Made by a program: the position numbers and the translations under genes. This document shows positions 25,516 to 34,037 of a DNA stretch of 64,000 nt, piece after piece (position 1 is the first letter of the stretch; every line of letters starts with the position of its first letter). A model generated the notes under the pieces. That model ran no database searches. It was not told where the DNA came from and saw nothing but the letters and a program-made list of their open reading frames with translations. This DNA comes from Microbacterium psychrotolerans (GTDB lineage Bacteria; Actinomycetota; Actinomycetes; Actinomycetales; Microbacteriaceae): assembly GCF_031085295.1 (NCBI RefSeq), contig NZ_JAVFWO010000001.1, positions 892,400 through 956,399 of the forward strand. Direction: 5' to 3'.

Positions 25516-26513
25516 CGACTCGCCTGCCAGGGCGGCAGCCGGCCGCTGGGGCCGCGCACCGCGTTGCGCTGCGTGCCCAGGCCCGCGATCTCGGCCTCCA
25601 TCACGTCGCCGTCGGCGAGGAAGCGTCCCCAGTGGGAGCCGTTGCCCGCGGGCGAGCCGGTGATGAGAAGGTCACCCGGCTGCAGCACGGCCATCGAAGA
25701 CGCGTAGCTGAGCAGCGCAGGGATGTCGAACGCAAGGTCTGCACTCGTGGCGTCCTGCATGACCTGCCCGTTGAGCCGGAGTCGCATCGTGAGCACGCCG
25801 GGGTCGGGCACGAAGCGGGCCGGCACCAGCCAGGGCCCGGTCGGGAAGAAGCCCGGCTGGTTCTTCGCGCGGAACCAGTCGGTGCCGATCTTGGCCATGT
25901 CGTCGCGAGGCACCAGCGAGCGCACGGTGAGGTCGTTCACGATCGTGTACCCGGCGACGTGCCGCAGCGCGTCATCGGCGGCCACGAGGTGCGCAGCGCG
26001 ACCGATGTAGACGCCGAGCTCGAGCTCCCAGTCCACGTCGCGTCCGACGTCGGGAAGCACCACGTCGTCGCGGGCGCCCGATACCGCCGACGGCAGACCG
26101 GTCCAGATGTACGGGTCGCCGCTGCGCACGCGCTCGTCGATCTCAGCAGCGGCGTCGGCGCGCAGCGTCTCCGGCGAAGCGCCGTCGGAGCCGAGGCCAT
26201 GGGCGACGCTCATCTGGATGATGTGCTCGCGATAGTTCGCGCCCGCGGCGAGCACCGGACCTACCGGCTGCACGGGCGGCAGCATCCGTCCTGCGCGATC
26301 GGCGAGGAGCGCCTCGGCGTCGCCGACGGGGTCGGCGCCGCGCTCGAGGTGCGCGGTCAGCACGTCGAGATTGCGGTCCCAGTCGGGGAACAGGTCGGCG
26401 GTGCGCGCGACGGCGGGGAGAGCGGCACGAATGTCGAACACGCGCTCGTCGTGGACGACGCTGGGGATGACCTCCCCGTCGAGCTGGAGCGAGGCGATCG
26501 CGAAGGAGGTCAT
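25512..26513 (-). CDS. Fumarylacetoacetate hydrolase family protein (second copy)
   Basis: A 333-residue FAH-superfamily enzyme. The acidic metal ligands lie in VDWELELGVYIGR, followed by IVNDLTVRSLVPRDDM and the C-terminal LLITGSPAGNGS. Placed directly after the extradiol dioxygenase, it is the natural candidate to hydrolyse or hydrate the ring-cleavage product, taking the role that an alpha/beta-hydrolase plays in classical biphenyl or phenylpropionate pathways; that role is inferred. The ATG at 26513 follows GGAG; the ten-base spacing from the dioxygenase stop indicates one operon. Confidence 0.88.
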   Translation of the reverse strand: MTSFAIASLQLDGEVIPSVVHDERVFDIRAALPAVARTADLFPDWDRNLDVLTAHLERGADPVGDAEALLADRAGRMLPPVQPVGPVLAAGANYREHIIQMSVAHGLGSDGASPETLRADAAAEIDERVRSGDPYIWTGLPSAVSGARDDVVLPDVGRDVDWELELGVYIGRAAHLVAADDALRHVAGYTIVNDLTVRSLVPRDDMAKIGTDWFRAKNQPGFFPTGPWLVPARFVPDPGVLTMRLRLNGQVMQDATSADLAFDIPALLSYASSMAVLQPGDLLITGSPAGNGSHWGRFLADGDVMEAEIAGLGTQRNAVRGPSGRLPPWQASR

Positions 26514-26523
26514 CGCTCGCGGC

Positions 26524-27465
26524 TCACAGCGGCGGGGCGACGAAGAGGTGACGGTCATCGGAGTCGTTGAACATCTCCTTGGTGATGAACTCGTCCATGT
26601 CGCCACCGGTTCCCCACTGGTCGGACGTCTCGGGCTGCTGCACGTCGTAGATGTGCGGGTGCCACGAGTCCTCGTCCAGCTCTTCGAGCTCGGTCGTCAG
26701 CTCCATCGTGTTGCCGTTGGGGTCGATGAAGTACGTGAACGTGTTGTCGCCGGCGCGGTGACGGCCGGGTCCCCAGATCTTCCGGTAGCCGGCACGGATC
26801 ATGCGGCCGCTACCGTACATGTACTCGTCGATGCCGCGCATCTCGAACGAGGCGTGCTGCAGCGACGCGTGCGGACCGCGGGCGATGGCCATCGAGTGGT
26901 GCTGGGAGCTGCAGCGCATGAAGTAGAAGAGGTCGCCGACGTGCGGGTGGTTGAGCGTGTCGGAGAGGCGGAATCCGAGGTGCCTCTCGTACCAGGCGCG
27001 CATCTCTTCAGGTCGATTCGAGTTCAGCACGACGTGGGACAGGCGCACCGGGATCGCCTCGCGCTTCTCGATCTTGCGGTGCCGGCGAACCTCGACATCG
27101 GTGGACACCTCGACCGTGCGGCCCTCCAGATCGAAGAAGCGGAACCCGTACCCGCCGCCGAGGGTCTGCAGATCGGTCGGCTCGAAGACCAGCTTCACGC
27201 CGGCCGTGGCCAGGGTCCCGGCGAGGCCGTCCACCGCTTCACGGTCGGCGGCGCCGAAGGCGATCAGGTCGAGGCGCTTGTCGGTGGCGCGGCGCACGCG
27301 GGTGATGTACTGCTCGGGCGAGCCTTCCGCAGCGAAGTAGACGACGTCGCCGTCGTCGTGCTGCACAGTCAGTCCCCAGTGGTTCTTGTAGAACTCGATC
27401 TGCTTCTCGAAGTCGGGGACGGCGATGTCGAAGTGGCGGATGTGGGTGATGGGGCTGAACGACAT
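26524..27465 (-). CDS. Type I extradiol ring-cleavage dioxygenase (VOC family)
   Basis: A 313-residue two-module vicinal-oxygen-chelate protein that should cleave a catechol next to its hydroxyls using Fe(II) or Mn(II). Aligned by eye with BphC, the metal ligands are H144 (RLSHVVL), H204 (LQHASFE) and E255 (TMELTTE). The second-shell residues also fit: H190 (SQHHSMA), H236 and Y245. It therefore looks fully active rather than a binding-only relative. The ATG at 27465 has AGGAG upstream; it starts ten bases after the flavin monooxygenase stop, so hydroxylation and cleavage are encoded together. The ring substrate is unknown; the FdeC-like and HsaC/BphC-like groups are the nearest ideas. Confidence 0.92.
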   Translation of the reverse strand: MSFSPITHIRHFDIAVPDFEKQIEFYKNHWGLTVQHDDGDVVYFAAEGSPEQYITRVRRATDKRLDLIAFGAADREAVDGLAGTLATAGVKLVFEPTDLQTLGGGYGFRFFDLEGRTVEVSTDVEVRRHRKIEKREAIPVRLSHVVLNSNRPEEMRAWYERHLGFRLSDTLNHPHVGDLFYFMRCSSQHHSMAIARGPHASLQHASFEMRGIDEYMYGSGRMIRAGYRKIWGPGRHRAGDNTFTYFIDPNGNTMELTTELEELDEDSWHPHIYDVQQPETSDQWGTGGDMDEFITKEMFNDSDDRHLFVAPPL

Positions 27466-27474
27466 GATGTGCTC

Positions 27475-28983
27475 CTAACGCGATTCAGCGGTGAGATCTG
27501 CGGCGCCGGCGAGCGAGGGGATCATCAGCAGGAGCCGCTCGAGCTCCGGTGCGGTCCCGGCGGTGCCGAGGGTGTAGTGGTCGGGGCGCAGGACGGCGGC
27601 GCGGGCGCCTAGCGTCGCGAGCAGGTCCGACACCTTGGCCGGATCCAGCAGGGTCACGGTCTCGGCGTCGTCCTCCAGGGCCGCGCGCAGTGCCGGCGAG
27701 AGATCGTCGAAGAGCGCGCGCTCCGTGGCGACGAGGAAGTGCGATCCGACCATGTCGTCCAGCCGGATGCCGTCTGCGAGGATCGGCTGGGGTCCGAGCT
27801 TTCCGCCCCCGCCGTGCTCGCCGGCGTGAAGGCCTGGCCCGAGCGCCGGCGGCTCGGGAACCGCCGACGAGCCCGGGTGGGCACGGATGTACTCGTCGCG
27901 ACCGCGAGCGACCTCGGGATCGGTCGTCTGGATGATGACGGCCTGGTTCGCAGCAGTCTCGACCCAGAAGGTGGCGTGCGGCTTGCGTTCGCTCTCGTAG
28001 GTGTCGAGCAGGCTCTCGTCCGCTGCGCCGCGCGCGACCAGATCGAGCTTCCAGACCAGATTGGCTGCATCGCGGATGCCGGCGCACAGGCCCTGACCGA
28101 AGAGGGGAGGCGCCTGGTGGGCGGCGTCGCCTGCGAGGAAGATGTTGCCGCGCCGCCACTCGCGTGCGATGCGCCCGCGGAACGTGTAGATGGCCTGCCG
28201 GTCGGGAGTGAACTTGTCGGCCGGCAGGGCGCCCCGGCTGATGCGCTCGACCGCGGCGGGCGTGACGATCTCGGCGGGGTCGTCGTCGGGCATCAGCATG
28301 AACTCCATGCGGACGCGGTCGCCGGGCAGCCGCAGCCACAGGGCGGGGCGCGTGTAACGGCCGAACTGGATCATGTCGGGCTCGTAGCCGGGCGCGTCCA
28401 CGAGCTGGCCGTCGACGACGAGCCACGGTGTGTCTTCGCCGTACTTGTCGCTCGCGATGCCCAGCCGATGGCGGATCTCGGACCGCGCGCCGTCCGCCAC
28501 GATCGCCCAGCGGGCCCGCGTTGTGTGTACCTCGCCACCAGCGGTGGACGAGACGACGAGGACGCCGTCCTCGGTGCTCTCGACGTCGGTCACGGTCTCG
28601 CCGCAGCGCAGCTCGATTGCGGGGGTTTCGGCGACGACCTCGCGGAGGAGCTCTTCGATGTCAGGCTGGTGGAAGCTGATGTGGTCGTTCCACCCTTGCT
28701 CGCCGATGCGGTCGGTCGGTGCGTGGACGAGCACCTCGCCCGCTTCGTTCAGGATGGCGACGTCGCGCATCGGGATCGTGACCCGTTGGAATCGATCGGC
28801 GACACCGAGGCCCTGCAGGGTGCGCATCGTCTCGCCGTCGAAGTGCACGGCGCGGGCTGTCGGCCAGAGCTGGGCATCCTTCTCGAAGGCGATCGCGCGT
28901 AGTCCTGCACGGCCGCAGAGGGCGAGGGCGGTGGTGCCTACGGGGCCGCCGCCGACGATGACGACGTCGACATCGTGTGTCAC
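27475..28983 (-). CDS. FAD-dependent aromatic monooxygenase (MhpA/FdeE-like)
   Basis: A 502-residue class A flavin hydroxylase. It has the FAD motif DVVIVGGGPVGTTALAL at residues 6-22, the DG motif AIVADGARSEIRHRLG and the second FAD motif NIFLAGDAAHQAPPLFGQG. Such enzymes use NAD(P)H and O2 to add an ortho-hydroxyl to a phenol, producing the catechol for the next-encoded dioxygenase. The GTG start at 28983 has AAGGAG nine bases ahead. Operator copy F lies 20 bases upstream, so this gene heads the hydroxylase-dioxygenase-FAH2-binding-protein operon. Confidence 0.92.
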   Translation of the reverse strand: MTHDVDVVIVGGGPVGTTALALCGRAGLRAIAFEKDAQLWPTARAVHFDGETMRTLQGLGVADRFQRVTIPMRDVAILNEAGEVLVHAPTDRIGEQGWNDHISFHQPDIEELLREVVAETPAIELRCGETVTDVESTEDGVLVVSSTAGGEVHTTRARWAIVADGARSEIRHRLGIASDKYGEDTPWLVVDGQLVDAPGYEPDMIQFGRYTRPALWLRLPGDRVRMEFMLMPDDDPAEIVTPAAVERISRGALPADKFTPDRQAIYTFRGRIAREWRRGNIFLAGDAAHQAPPLFGQGLCAGIRDAANLVWKLDLVARGAADESLLDTYESERKPHATFWVETAANQAVIIQTTDPEVARGRDEYIRAHPGSSAVPEPPALGPGLHAGEHGGGGKLGPQPILADGIRLDDMVGSHFLVATERALFDDLSPALRAALEDDAETVTLLDPAKVSDLLATLGARAAVLRPDHYTLGTAGTAPELERLLLMIPSLAGAADLTAESR

Positions 28984-29003
28984 GGAAACACTCCTTCGTG
29001 TTC

Positions 29004-29018
29004 AGTACGATTCGTATC
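29004..29018. promoter_or_regulatory. Operator copy F of the catabolic regulon
   Basis: AGTACG ATT CGTATC, a perfect right arm with two mismatches on the left, 20 bases before the monooxygenase start. A further half site GATACG begins at 29027. Confidence 0.65.
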
Positions 29019-29106
29019 GAATTATAGATACGAAGTCCTGATCTCCACTATGGAGACCGTCGCATCATCGGGGAAGAGCCCCTTGGGCATAACCGTCATC
29101 CGATAA

Positions 29107-30012
29107 TCAGATGATTTCCGCCGCCGCTCTTGCCAGCAGTTCGCGCAGCCAGATGTGTTCGGCATCGTGCTCGCGATCAGGGAGCCACCAGAAGGCGTCG
29201 TGCACCGGCGCGAGGTCCAGCGGCGGCACGACCACGCGCAGGCGCGGGAGCATGGCGACAGCCATCGATGCCAGCCCCTCAGGCACGACCGCGACGCGAT
29301 CGGTGCCGACGACGAGAGACGGGATCACGAAGAAATGCGGGGTCACAGCTGCGACGCTGATCTCGATCCCGCGGAACTGCAGCTGTCGGCGGGCCGGGTT
29401 CATGTCCTCGCGTGCGGCGAGGTTCTGCACCCAGGGGCGCGTGAGCAGTTCGTCGGCGGTTGGGAATTCGGAGATCCCGGATGCTGCGTCCACGAGGCAC
29501 ACCCAGCGCTCCAGTGGCAGGTCGATATGCGGCTGGTCGACCGCGTAACCGTGGGGGAGGATGACGGCGTCGAGCGTGCGCAGGGAGTCGGGGAGCCTGT
29601 TGACCAGACGAGTGTCGACAGGAGGGAACTCGAAGCGGATGTTAGGGGCTTCGCGCGACGCGAGCGCGCTCAGGGCCGGGGCGACTCGGGCCACCGCGTA
29701 GTCCACGCCGGCGATCGTGAACGTGCGCGAGCTCGTCACCGGGTCGAACCTCGACTGCAGCCGGAAGAACTGCTCGGTCTCGGCGAGCACGTGCGGGAGC
29801 GCGGCGAGCAGTCGCTCGGCCAGCGGGGTCAGGCTGTGCTGATTCCCGCGCCGCACGAGCAGCACGTCGTCGTAGTGATCGCGCAGGCGTGCGAGGTGAC
29901 CCGACATCACCGGCTGCGACATGTGGAGCCGTGCCGCCGCGCGGGTCACGTTGCGCTCCTCCAGCAGCGCGCGTAACGGCTTCAGAAGGTTGTAGTCCAC
30001 CGGCGCCACCAC
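29107..30012 (-). CDS. LysR-family regulator of the NodD type
   Basis: A LysR protein of about 301 residues. The winged-helix N-terminus (DYNLLKPLRALLEERNVTRA, then HMSQPVMSGHLARLR) and a co-inducer domain of the NodD/LinR/FdeR group are visible. These regulators usually activate aromatic or flavonoid genes upon binding the substrate. The frame can start at GTG 30021, 30012 or 30009; AAGGGGGG and GGAGG sit too close to 30021, so 30012 or 30009 is preferred. It has no copy of the 15-base palindrome in its own 45-base upstream gap and runs toward the monooxygenase operon. Together with the TetR it suggests two-layer control of the region. Confidence 0.9.
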   Translation of the reverse strand: MVAPVDYNLLKPLRALLEERNVTRAAARLHMSQPVMSGHLARLRDHYDDVLLVRRGNQHSLTPLAERLLAALPHVLAETEQFFRLQSRFDPVTSSRTFTIAGVDYAVARVAPALSALASREAPNIRFEFPPVDTRLVNRLPDSLRTLDAVILPHGYAVDQPHIDLPLERWVCLVDAASGISEFPTADELLTRPWVQNLAAREDMNPARRQLQFRGIEISVAAVTPHFFVIPSLVVGTDRVAVVPEGLASMAVAMLPRLRVVVPPLDLAPVHDAFWWLPDREHDAEHIWLRELLARAAAEII

Positions 30013-30066
30013 GGCCTCCACCCCCCTTTTCGTGCGAGGCGGCGTCGGCCCGCACGGGTCTTCAGG

Positions 30067-31443
30067 CTATGCCTTCCACACCGTCTTCAGATTGCAGAAC
30101 TCGCGCTGGCCAACGGCCGCGAGTTCGCGGCCGTATCCCGACCGCTTGATACCGCCGAACGGCAGCTCTTGGTACGACACCGTCATGCCGTTGACGAACA
30201 CGGCCCCGGCGTCGATCTCCGCGATGAAGCGGGCCTCCTCTTCGGCATCCGTCGTCCAAACCGCGCTGGACAGGCCGAACCCCGTCTGATTGGCCAGGCG
30301 CAGGGCGTCCTCGTCGTCGCAGGCTCGGTAGAGCGAGGCCACGGGGCCGAAGGCCTCCTCCTGGATCAGGCGCGCGTCGTCGGGAAGATCGGCGATCACC
30401 GTCGGCAGGTAGAACCAGCCGTCGACGTCGGGGGCGCTCCCGCCCGTCAGGATCGAGGCGCCCTTGGCTCGCGCGTCCTCGACGAGTTCGGCGAGTTCTG
30501 CCCGACCGGACTCGGTGGCCAGCGGTCCCACCTCCGTCGCCGCGTCGAGCGGGTCGCCCACCGTGAGGCCGACCATCAGGCGCGTGAACTCGCGCGCGAA
30601 CTCGTCGTAGACGTCGGTGTGGACGATGAACCGCTTGCCGGCGATGCACGACTGCCCGTTGTTGTTGATGCGGGCGCGTACGGCCGTCCGCGCGGCCTCC
30701 GCGACGTCCGCGGAGGCGAGCACGATGAACGGGTCGGAGCCGCCGAGCTCGAGGATGGCCTTCTTGATGTGCTGACCCGCCAGCGCGGCCACCGAGCGGC
30801 CCGCTGGCTCGGACCCCGTCAGCGTCACCGCCGCGATGCGGGGGTCGGCGATCACCGGCGCGACCTCGGATCCGCCGATCAGCAGGGTGCGGAAGGAGCC
30901 GGCAGGGAAGCCAGCGTTCTCGAAGAGGGCGTCGAGCGCCATGGCGCACTGCGGCACGTTAGAGGCGTGCTTAAGCACGCCGGCGTTGCCGGCCATGAGC
31001 GCGGGCGCAGCGAACCGGACGACCTGCCACAGCGGGTAATTCCACGGCATCACCGCGAGGATGACGCCGAGAGGCTCGTAGCGGGTCCACGCGCCGCTCG
31101 CCCCGACGGTCGTCGGATCCGCCAGCGGCGCATCTGCCAGGAACTCCTCGGCGTGATCGGCGTAGAACCGCATCGCCTTGGCGCATTTCGCGACCTCGGC
31201 GACCGACTGCCCAATCGGCTTGCCCATCTCCACGGTGATCAGCTCGCCCAGCCCCTCGGCGTGCTCGTCGAGGAACGCCGCCGCGCGATGCATCCACTCG
31301 GCGCGCTGGGCGAAGGTCGTCTGGCGCAGTACGGCGGCGGCGCGGTGCGCCTCGCCGATACGGGCGTCGACCTCGCCCGGGCTATGCGGCTCGAGGACCA
31401 CCTCGGTCTTGCCACTGGTGGGATTGACGGTCGCGATCGTCAT
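30067..31443 (-). CDS. Aldehyde dehydrogenase (succinate-semialdehyde-dehydrogenase-like)
   Basis: A 458-residue NAD(P)-dependent aldehyde dehydrogenase. Catalytic C266 lies in NNGQSCIAGKRF, the general base E232 in LELGGSDPF, N135 in MPWNYP and K158 in VLKHASN. The sequence follows the succinate-semialdehyde dehydrogenase (GabD/Sad) branch, which often serves catabolic aldehydes. It would oxidise an aldehyde released by aldol cleavage. The ATG at 31443 has GGAGGAG eight bases ahead. It is read divergently from the cyclodeaminase-aldolase pair with operator copy G between them. Confidence 0.93.
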   Translation of the reverse strand: MTIATVNPTSGKTEVVLEPHSPGEVDARIGEAHRAAAVLRQTTFAQRAEWMHRAAAFLDEHAEGLGELITVEMGKPIGQSVAEVAKCAKAMRFYADHAEEFLADAPLADPTTVGASGAWTRYEPLGVILAVMPWNYPLWQVVRFAAPALMAGNAGVLKHASNVPQCAMALDALFENAGFPAGSFRTLLIGGSEVAPVIADPRIAAVTLTGSEPAGRSVAALAGQHIKKAILELGGSDPFIVLASADVAEAARTAVRARINNNGQSCIAGKRFIVHTDVYDEFAREFTRLMVGLTVGDPLDAATEVGPLATESGRAELAELVEDARAKGASILTGGSAPDVDGWFYLPTVIADLPDDARLIQEEAFGPVASLYRACDDEDALRLANQTGFGLSSAVWTTDAEEEARFIAEIDAGAVFVNGMTVSYQELPFGGIKRSGYGRELAAVGQREFCNLKTVWKA

Positions 31444-31490
31444 GCGGGAATCTCCTCCGGTCGGGTGTATCCGCTACCGTAGCGCGAATA

Positions 31491-31505
31491 GATACGAAAC
31501 GTACC
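31491..31505. promoter_or_regulatory. Operator copy G of the catabolic regulon
   Basis: GATACG AAA CGTACC in the divergent promoter, 47 bases from the aldehyde dehydrogenase start and 46 from the cyclodeaminase-like start. Ten of twelve arm positions match the consensus. Confidence 0.65.
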
Positions 31506-31551
31506 GTGTATGATGAGTGTGCCACGACGGCGACCACGAAGGAGTGACGCA

Positions 31552-32565
31552 GTGAGCCACGAGTCCGAAGTCCCTGCGCGGCCAGCGCTGTTCCTGGCGG
31601 ACGCCGACGTGGAGCGGCTCGCAGACCTGCCCCGCGCCATCGCCGCGCTCAGCCGCGCTTACTCGGTCCCCGTCGACGAGCAGCGCAACCCCGGCCGCAT
31701 CTTCGCCGATTCGGGCCGGGAGTGGATGCGCGTCATGCCCTCCGTGCCCGCCAGCGGCCGGCTGTTCGGCGCGAAGTCGATCAACGGCTCCTTCGCGGAC
31801 GGCCTGCGCGTGAGCTACCTGATCTCCCTGTTCGACAAGGAGACCGCCGAACTGGTGGCACTCGTCGACGGCAACAGGGTGACAGGGCTGCGCACCGCAG
31901 CCACGACCGCCGTGGCGACCGAGCAGCTCGTGCCCGCGCGACCGTTGCGCGTGGGCATCATCGGCTCCGGATTCGAGGCGCAGTCGCACGCCGCTGCGCT
32001 GGCGCTGGTGGCCGAGTTCGCGTCGGTGACGGTGTTCAGCCCGACACCGGCCAATCGCGAGAGATTGGCGGCGGCGCTGTCGGACAGCCTCGGAGTTCCG
32101 GCCACGGCCGTCACCTCAGCCGAGGATGCCGTCCGACGAGCCGATCTGGTGCTGTGCGCCGCGCGCTCGCGCGACGAGAGACCGACGATCGCTGCGGAGT
32201 GGGTCCACGATGACGCGACCGTGGTTTCGATCGGCTCGACCACGCCCGCCCAGCGCGAGCTGCCGGCCGAACTCATCGCACGCGCCGCCGTGATCGTCGC
32301 GGACGGCGTGGACGAGGTCGTCCACGGTAGCGGCGACCTCATCGCCGCGCGCGCTGCCGGGGTCGATGTCGACGCGCTCACCGTGTCACTCAACGAGGTG
32401 CTCCTCGGTAAGCGATCTGTCGACCGCGGTCACGGCATCCGCGTCTACAAATCCACCGGTTCCGGCCTGCAAGACATCGTGGTGGCCGAAGCGCTCGTCG
32501 ATCTCGCGCGCGAGCGCGGCGTGGGCACGCTTCTCCCGGTCGGCATCGTCACCACCCGCAAGTGA
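31552..32565 (+). CDS. Ornithine cyclodeaminase / mu-crystallin family protein
   Basis: A 337-residue Rossmann protein with LRVGIIGSGFEAQSHAAAL as the NAD(P)-binding motif and the family segment ALVDGNRVTGLRTAATTAVA. Family members include ornithine cyclodeaminase, alanine dehydrogenase and ketimine or imine reductases; the true substrate here is open, and a role on a pathway oxoacid is possible. The GTG at 31552 was chosen because AAGGAG (31539-31544) sits seven bases upstream. The aldolase gene starts 17 bases after its stop. Confidence 0.85.
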   Translation: MSHESEVPARPALFLADADVERLADLPRAIAALSRAYSVPVDEQRNPGRIFADSGREWMRVMPSVPASGRLFGAKSINGSFADGLRVSYLISLFDKETAELVALVDGNRVTGLRTAATTAVATEQLVPARPLRVGIIGSGFEAQSHAAALALVAEFASVTVFSPTPANRERLAAALSDSLGVPATAVTSAEDAVRRADLVLCAARSRDERPTIAAEWVHDDATVVSIGSTTPAQRELPAELIARAAVIVADGVDEVVHGSGDLIAARAAGVDVDALTVSLNEVLLGKRSVDRGHGIRVYKSTGSGLQDIVVAEALVDLARERGVGTLLPVGIVTTRK

Positions 32566-32582
32566 AAAGGAGCAAGGCACAC

Positions 32583-33602
32583 ATGGTCGACTACACGAAG
32601 AGCGAGGCCCGCGGCTGGGCGCGCGAGCACTGGAAGGGTGCGATCGCCGTCACGATGCCGTCGTACTCGGCGGATTTCGAGCGGGTCAACGACGACGCCA
32701 TCCGGCACGACGTCCTCAAGCTCAAGGAACTCGGCTTTGCCGGCACGCTGCTGGTCACCGAGGTGAACATCACCCCCGAAGAGAACGCGCGCGTCACCGC
32801 CGTCGCGCGCGAGGCGGCCGGACCCGATTTCCAGCTCTTCTTCCACGCCGCCTTCAACACGCTCGAAGAGAACATCCACGCGCTATCGCTGGCCGAGAAG
32901 GCCGGTGTCGACAGCGTCCTTCTCTCGTACCCCACCGCCTTCTGGCCTACCTCGCTCGACGAGGTGTTCGACTACACCAAGCAACTGGCCGACTCGACTG
33001 ACCTCGGCGTCATGCTGTTCGGACTTCCGGCGTGGGGTTTCGAACGTATCGACAACGCGGGGATGCCGGTGCCGTGGGTGCGCACCGTGCTCGACGAGAT
33101 CCCCAACATCGTCGCCATCAAGGCCGAGCAGGGAAACCCGGGAATCCCCGGCGTGATGGAGATGTACCACCACTTCCGCGACGAGGTGGTGATCTCGTGC
33201 CCGATCGAGGGCGAGACCATCCCGCTCATGTCGGTGCTCAACTTCCAGTTCTCAGGCACGAGTAACACCAACTGGATGAGCGACTACTTCCCCCGCGCGT
33301 TCGAGCTCGCCCGCACCGGTCGCTGGGAGGAAGCCATGGCGCTGTGGTGGCAGGTGGCGCCGGCGCGCGCGGCCAACACGGCGATCCTCACCGGATCCGC
33401 GATCGGCACCACGGTCATCAACCGCACCGGATGGAAGTACCAGGAGTGGCTCGCCGGGTTCAACGGTGGAGCGCTGCGCGCTCCGGCTCCGCGCATCCCG
33501 GACCGCCTCATGAAGCAAGCACGCCAGGCCCTGATCTCGTCAGGGCTGCCCGTCACCGACCTGCCCGACAGCGAGTTCGTGCGAGGGCGCACGCGCGCGT
33601 GA
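32583..33602 (+). CDS. DapA-superfamily (dihydrodipicolinate synthase-like) aldolase or hydratase
   Basis: A 339-residue TIM-barrel protein with Schiff-base lysine K180 in NIVAIKAEQG and the conserved tyrosine at Y116 (LLSYPTAFW). It is about 45 residues longer than lysine-pathway DapA. In catabolic clusters this superfamily includes hydratase-aldolases that release pyruvate or an aldehyde from ring-cleavage products, which fits the adjacent aldehyde dehydrogenase. The ATG at 32583 has AAGGAG upstream. It shares a promoter and operator copy G with the preceding gene, and a strong terminator follows. Confidence 0.88.
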   Translation: MVDYTKSEARGWAREHWKGAIAVTMPSYSADFERVNDDAIRHDVLKLKELGFAGTLLVTEVNITPEENARVTAVAREAAGPDFQLFFHAAFNTLEENIHALSLAEKAGVDSVLLSYPTAFWPTSLDEVFDYTKQLADSTDLGVMLFGLPAWGFERIDNAGMPVPWVRTVLDEIPNIVAIKAEQGNPGIPGVMEMYHHFRDEVVISCPIEGETIPLMSVLNFQFSGTSNTNWMSDYFPRAFELARTGRWEEAMALWWQVAPARAANTAILTGSAIGTTVINRTGWKYQEWLAGFNGGALRAPAPRIPDRLMKQARQALISSGLPVTDLPDSEFVRGRTRA

Positions 33603-33605
33603 CGC

Positions 33606-33640
33606 CGGGTAGCCTCGCGGACGGCCCGCGAGGCTACCCG
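33606..33640. terminator. Strong bidirectional terminator
   Basis: A perfect 15-base inverted repeat (33606-33620 with 33626-33640) with a 5-base loop lies between the convergent aldolase and thioesterase genes. The right arm overlaps the thioesterase stop codon. Confidence 0.85.
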
Positions 33641-34035
33641 CGCCTGGTCGCCCGCGCAGTGCCGCGGTAGATAGCTACGACGCGGTCGGCGGTGACGACC
33701 TCGACGTCGACCACGGCGCGTCGATCGTCGTGGTACGTCGTGCGTGCGCGCGCGGTGAGGAGGTCGCCCGCGCGGCTCGGTGCGAGATACTGGATCGTCG
33801 CGTCGGCGGTGGCCGCGTAGTGCAGCAGGGTGTTGGCGGCCATGGCGAACGCCTGGTCGGCGACGGCGAAGACGACGCCGCCGTGGGCCATACGGTTGCC
33901 GTTCACCTGATGCGGGTCCACGGTCAGTGTGATCGTCGCCATCCCGGCGTGGGCTTCCACGATGGTCATGCCGAACCAGTTGAGCACCGGCTCGTCCGAG
34001 GTGAGTTCCCGGATGAAGGGATCGATTCTGCCCAT
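33634..34035 (-). CDS. PaaI-type hotdog-fold thioesterase
   Basis: A 133-residue hotdog protein. NRMAHGGVVFAVADQAFAMA is the PaaI/YdiI-type active-site helix with the catalytic Asp in AVADQ. It hydrolyses acyl- or aryl-CoA thioesters, probably releasing CoA from dead-end products. The ATG at 34035 is two bases after the thiolase stop, so the two genes form one operon under operator copy H. Confidence 0.88.
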   Translation of the reverse strand: MGRIDPFIRELTSDEPVLNWFGMTIVEAHAGMATITLTVDPHQVNGNRMAHGGVVFAVADQAFAMAANTLLHYAATADATIQYLAPSRAGDLLTARARTTYHDDRRAVVDVEVVTADRVVAIYRGTARATRRG

Positions 34036-34037
34036 CG

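Noticed and set aside
33036..33052. CGTATC operator-like half site inside the aldolase gene
   Set aside because: Only one arm matches, it is in the middle of coding sequence, and no start codon follows.
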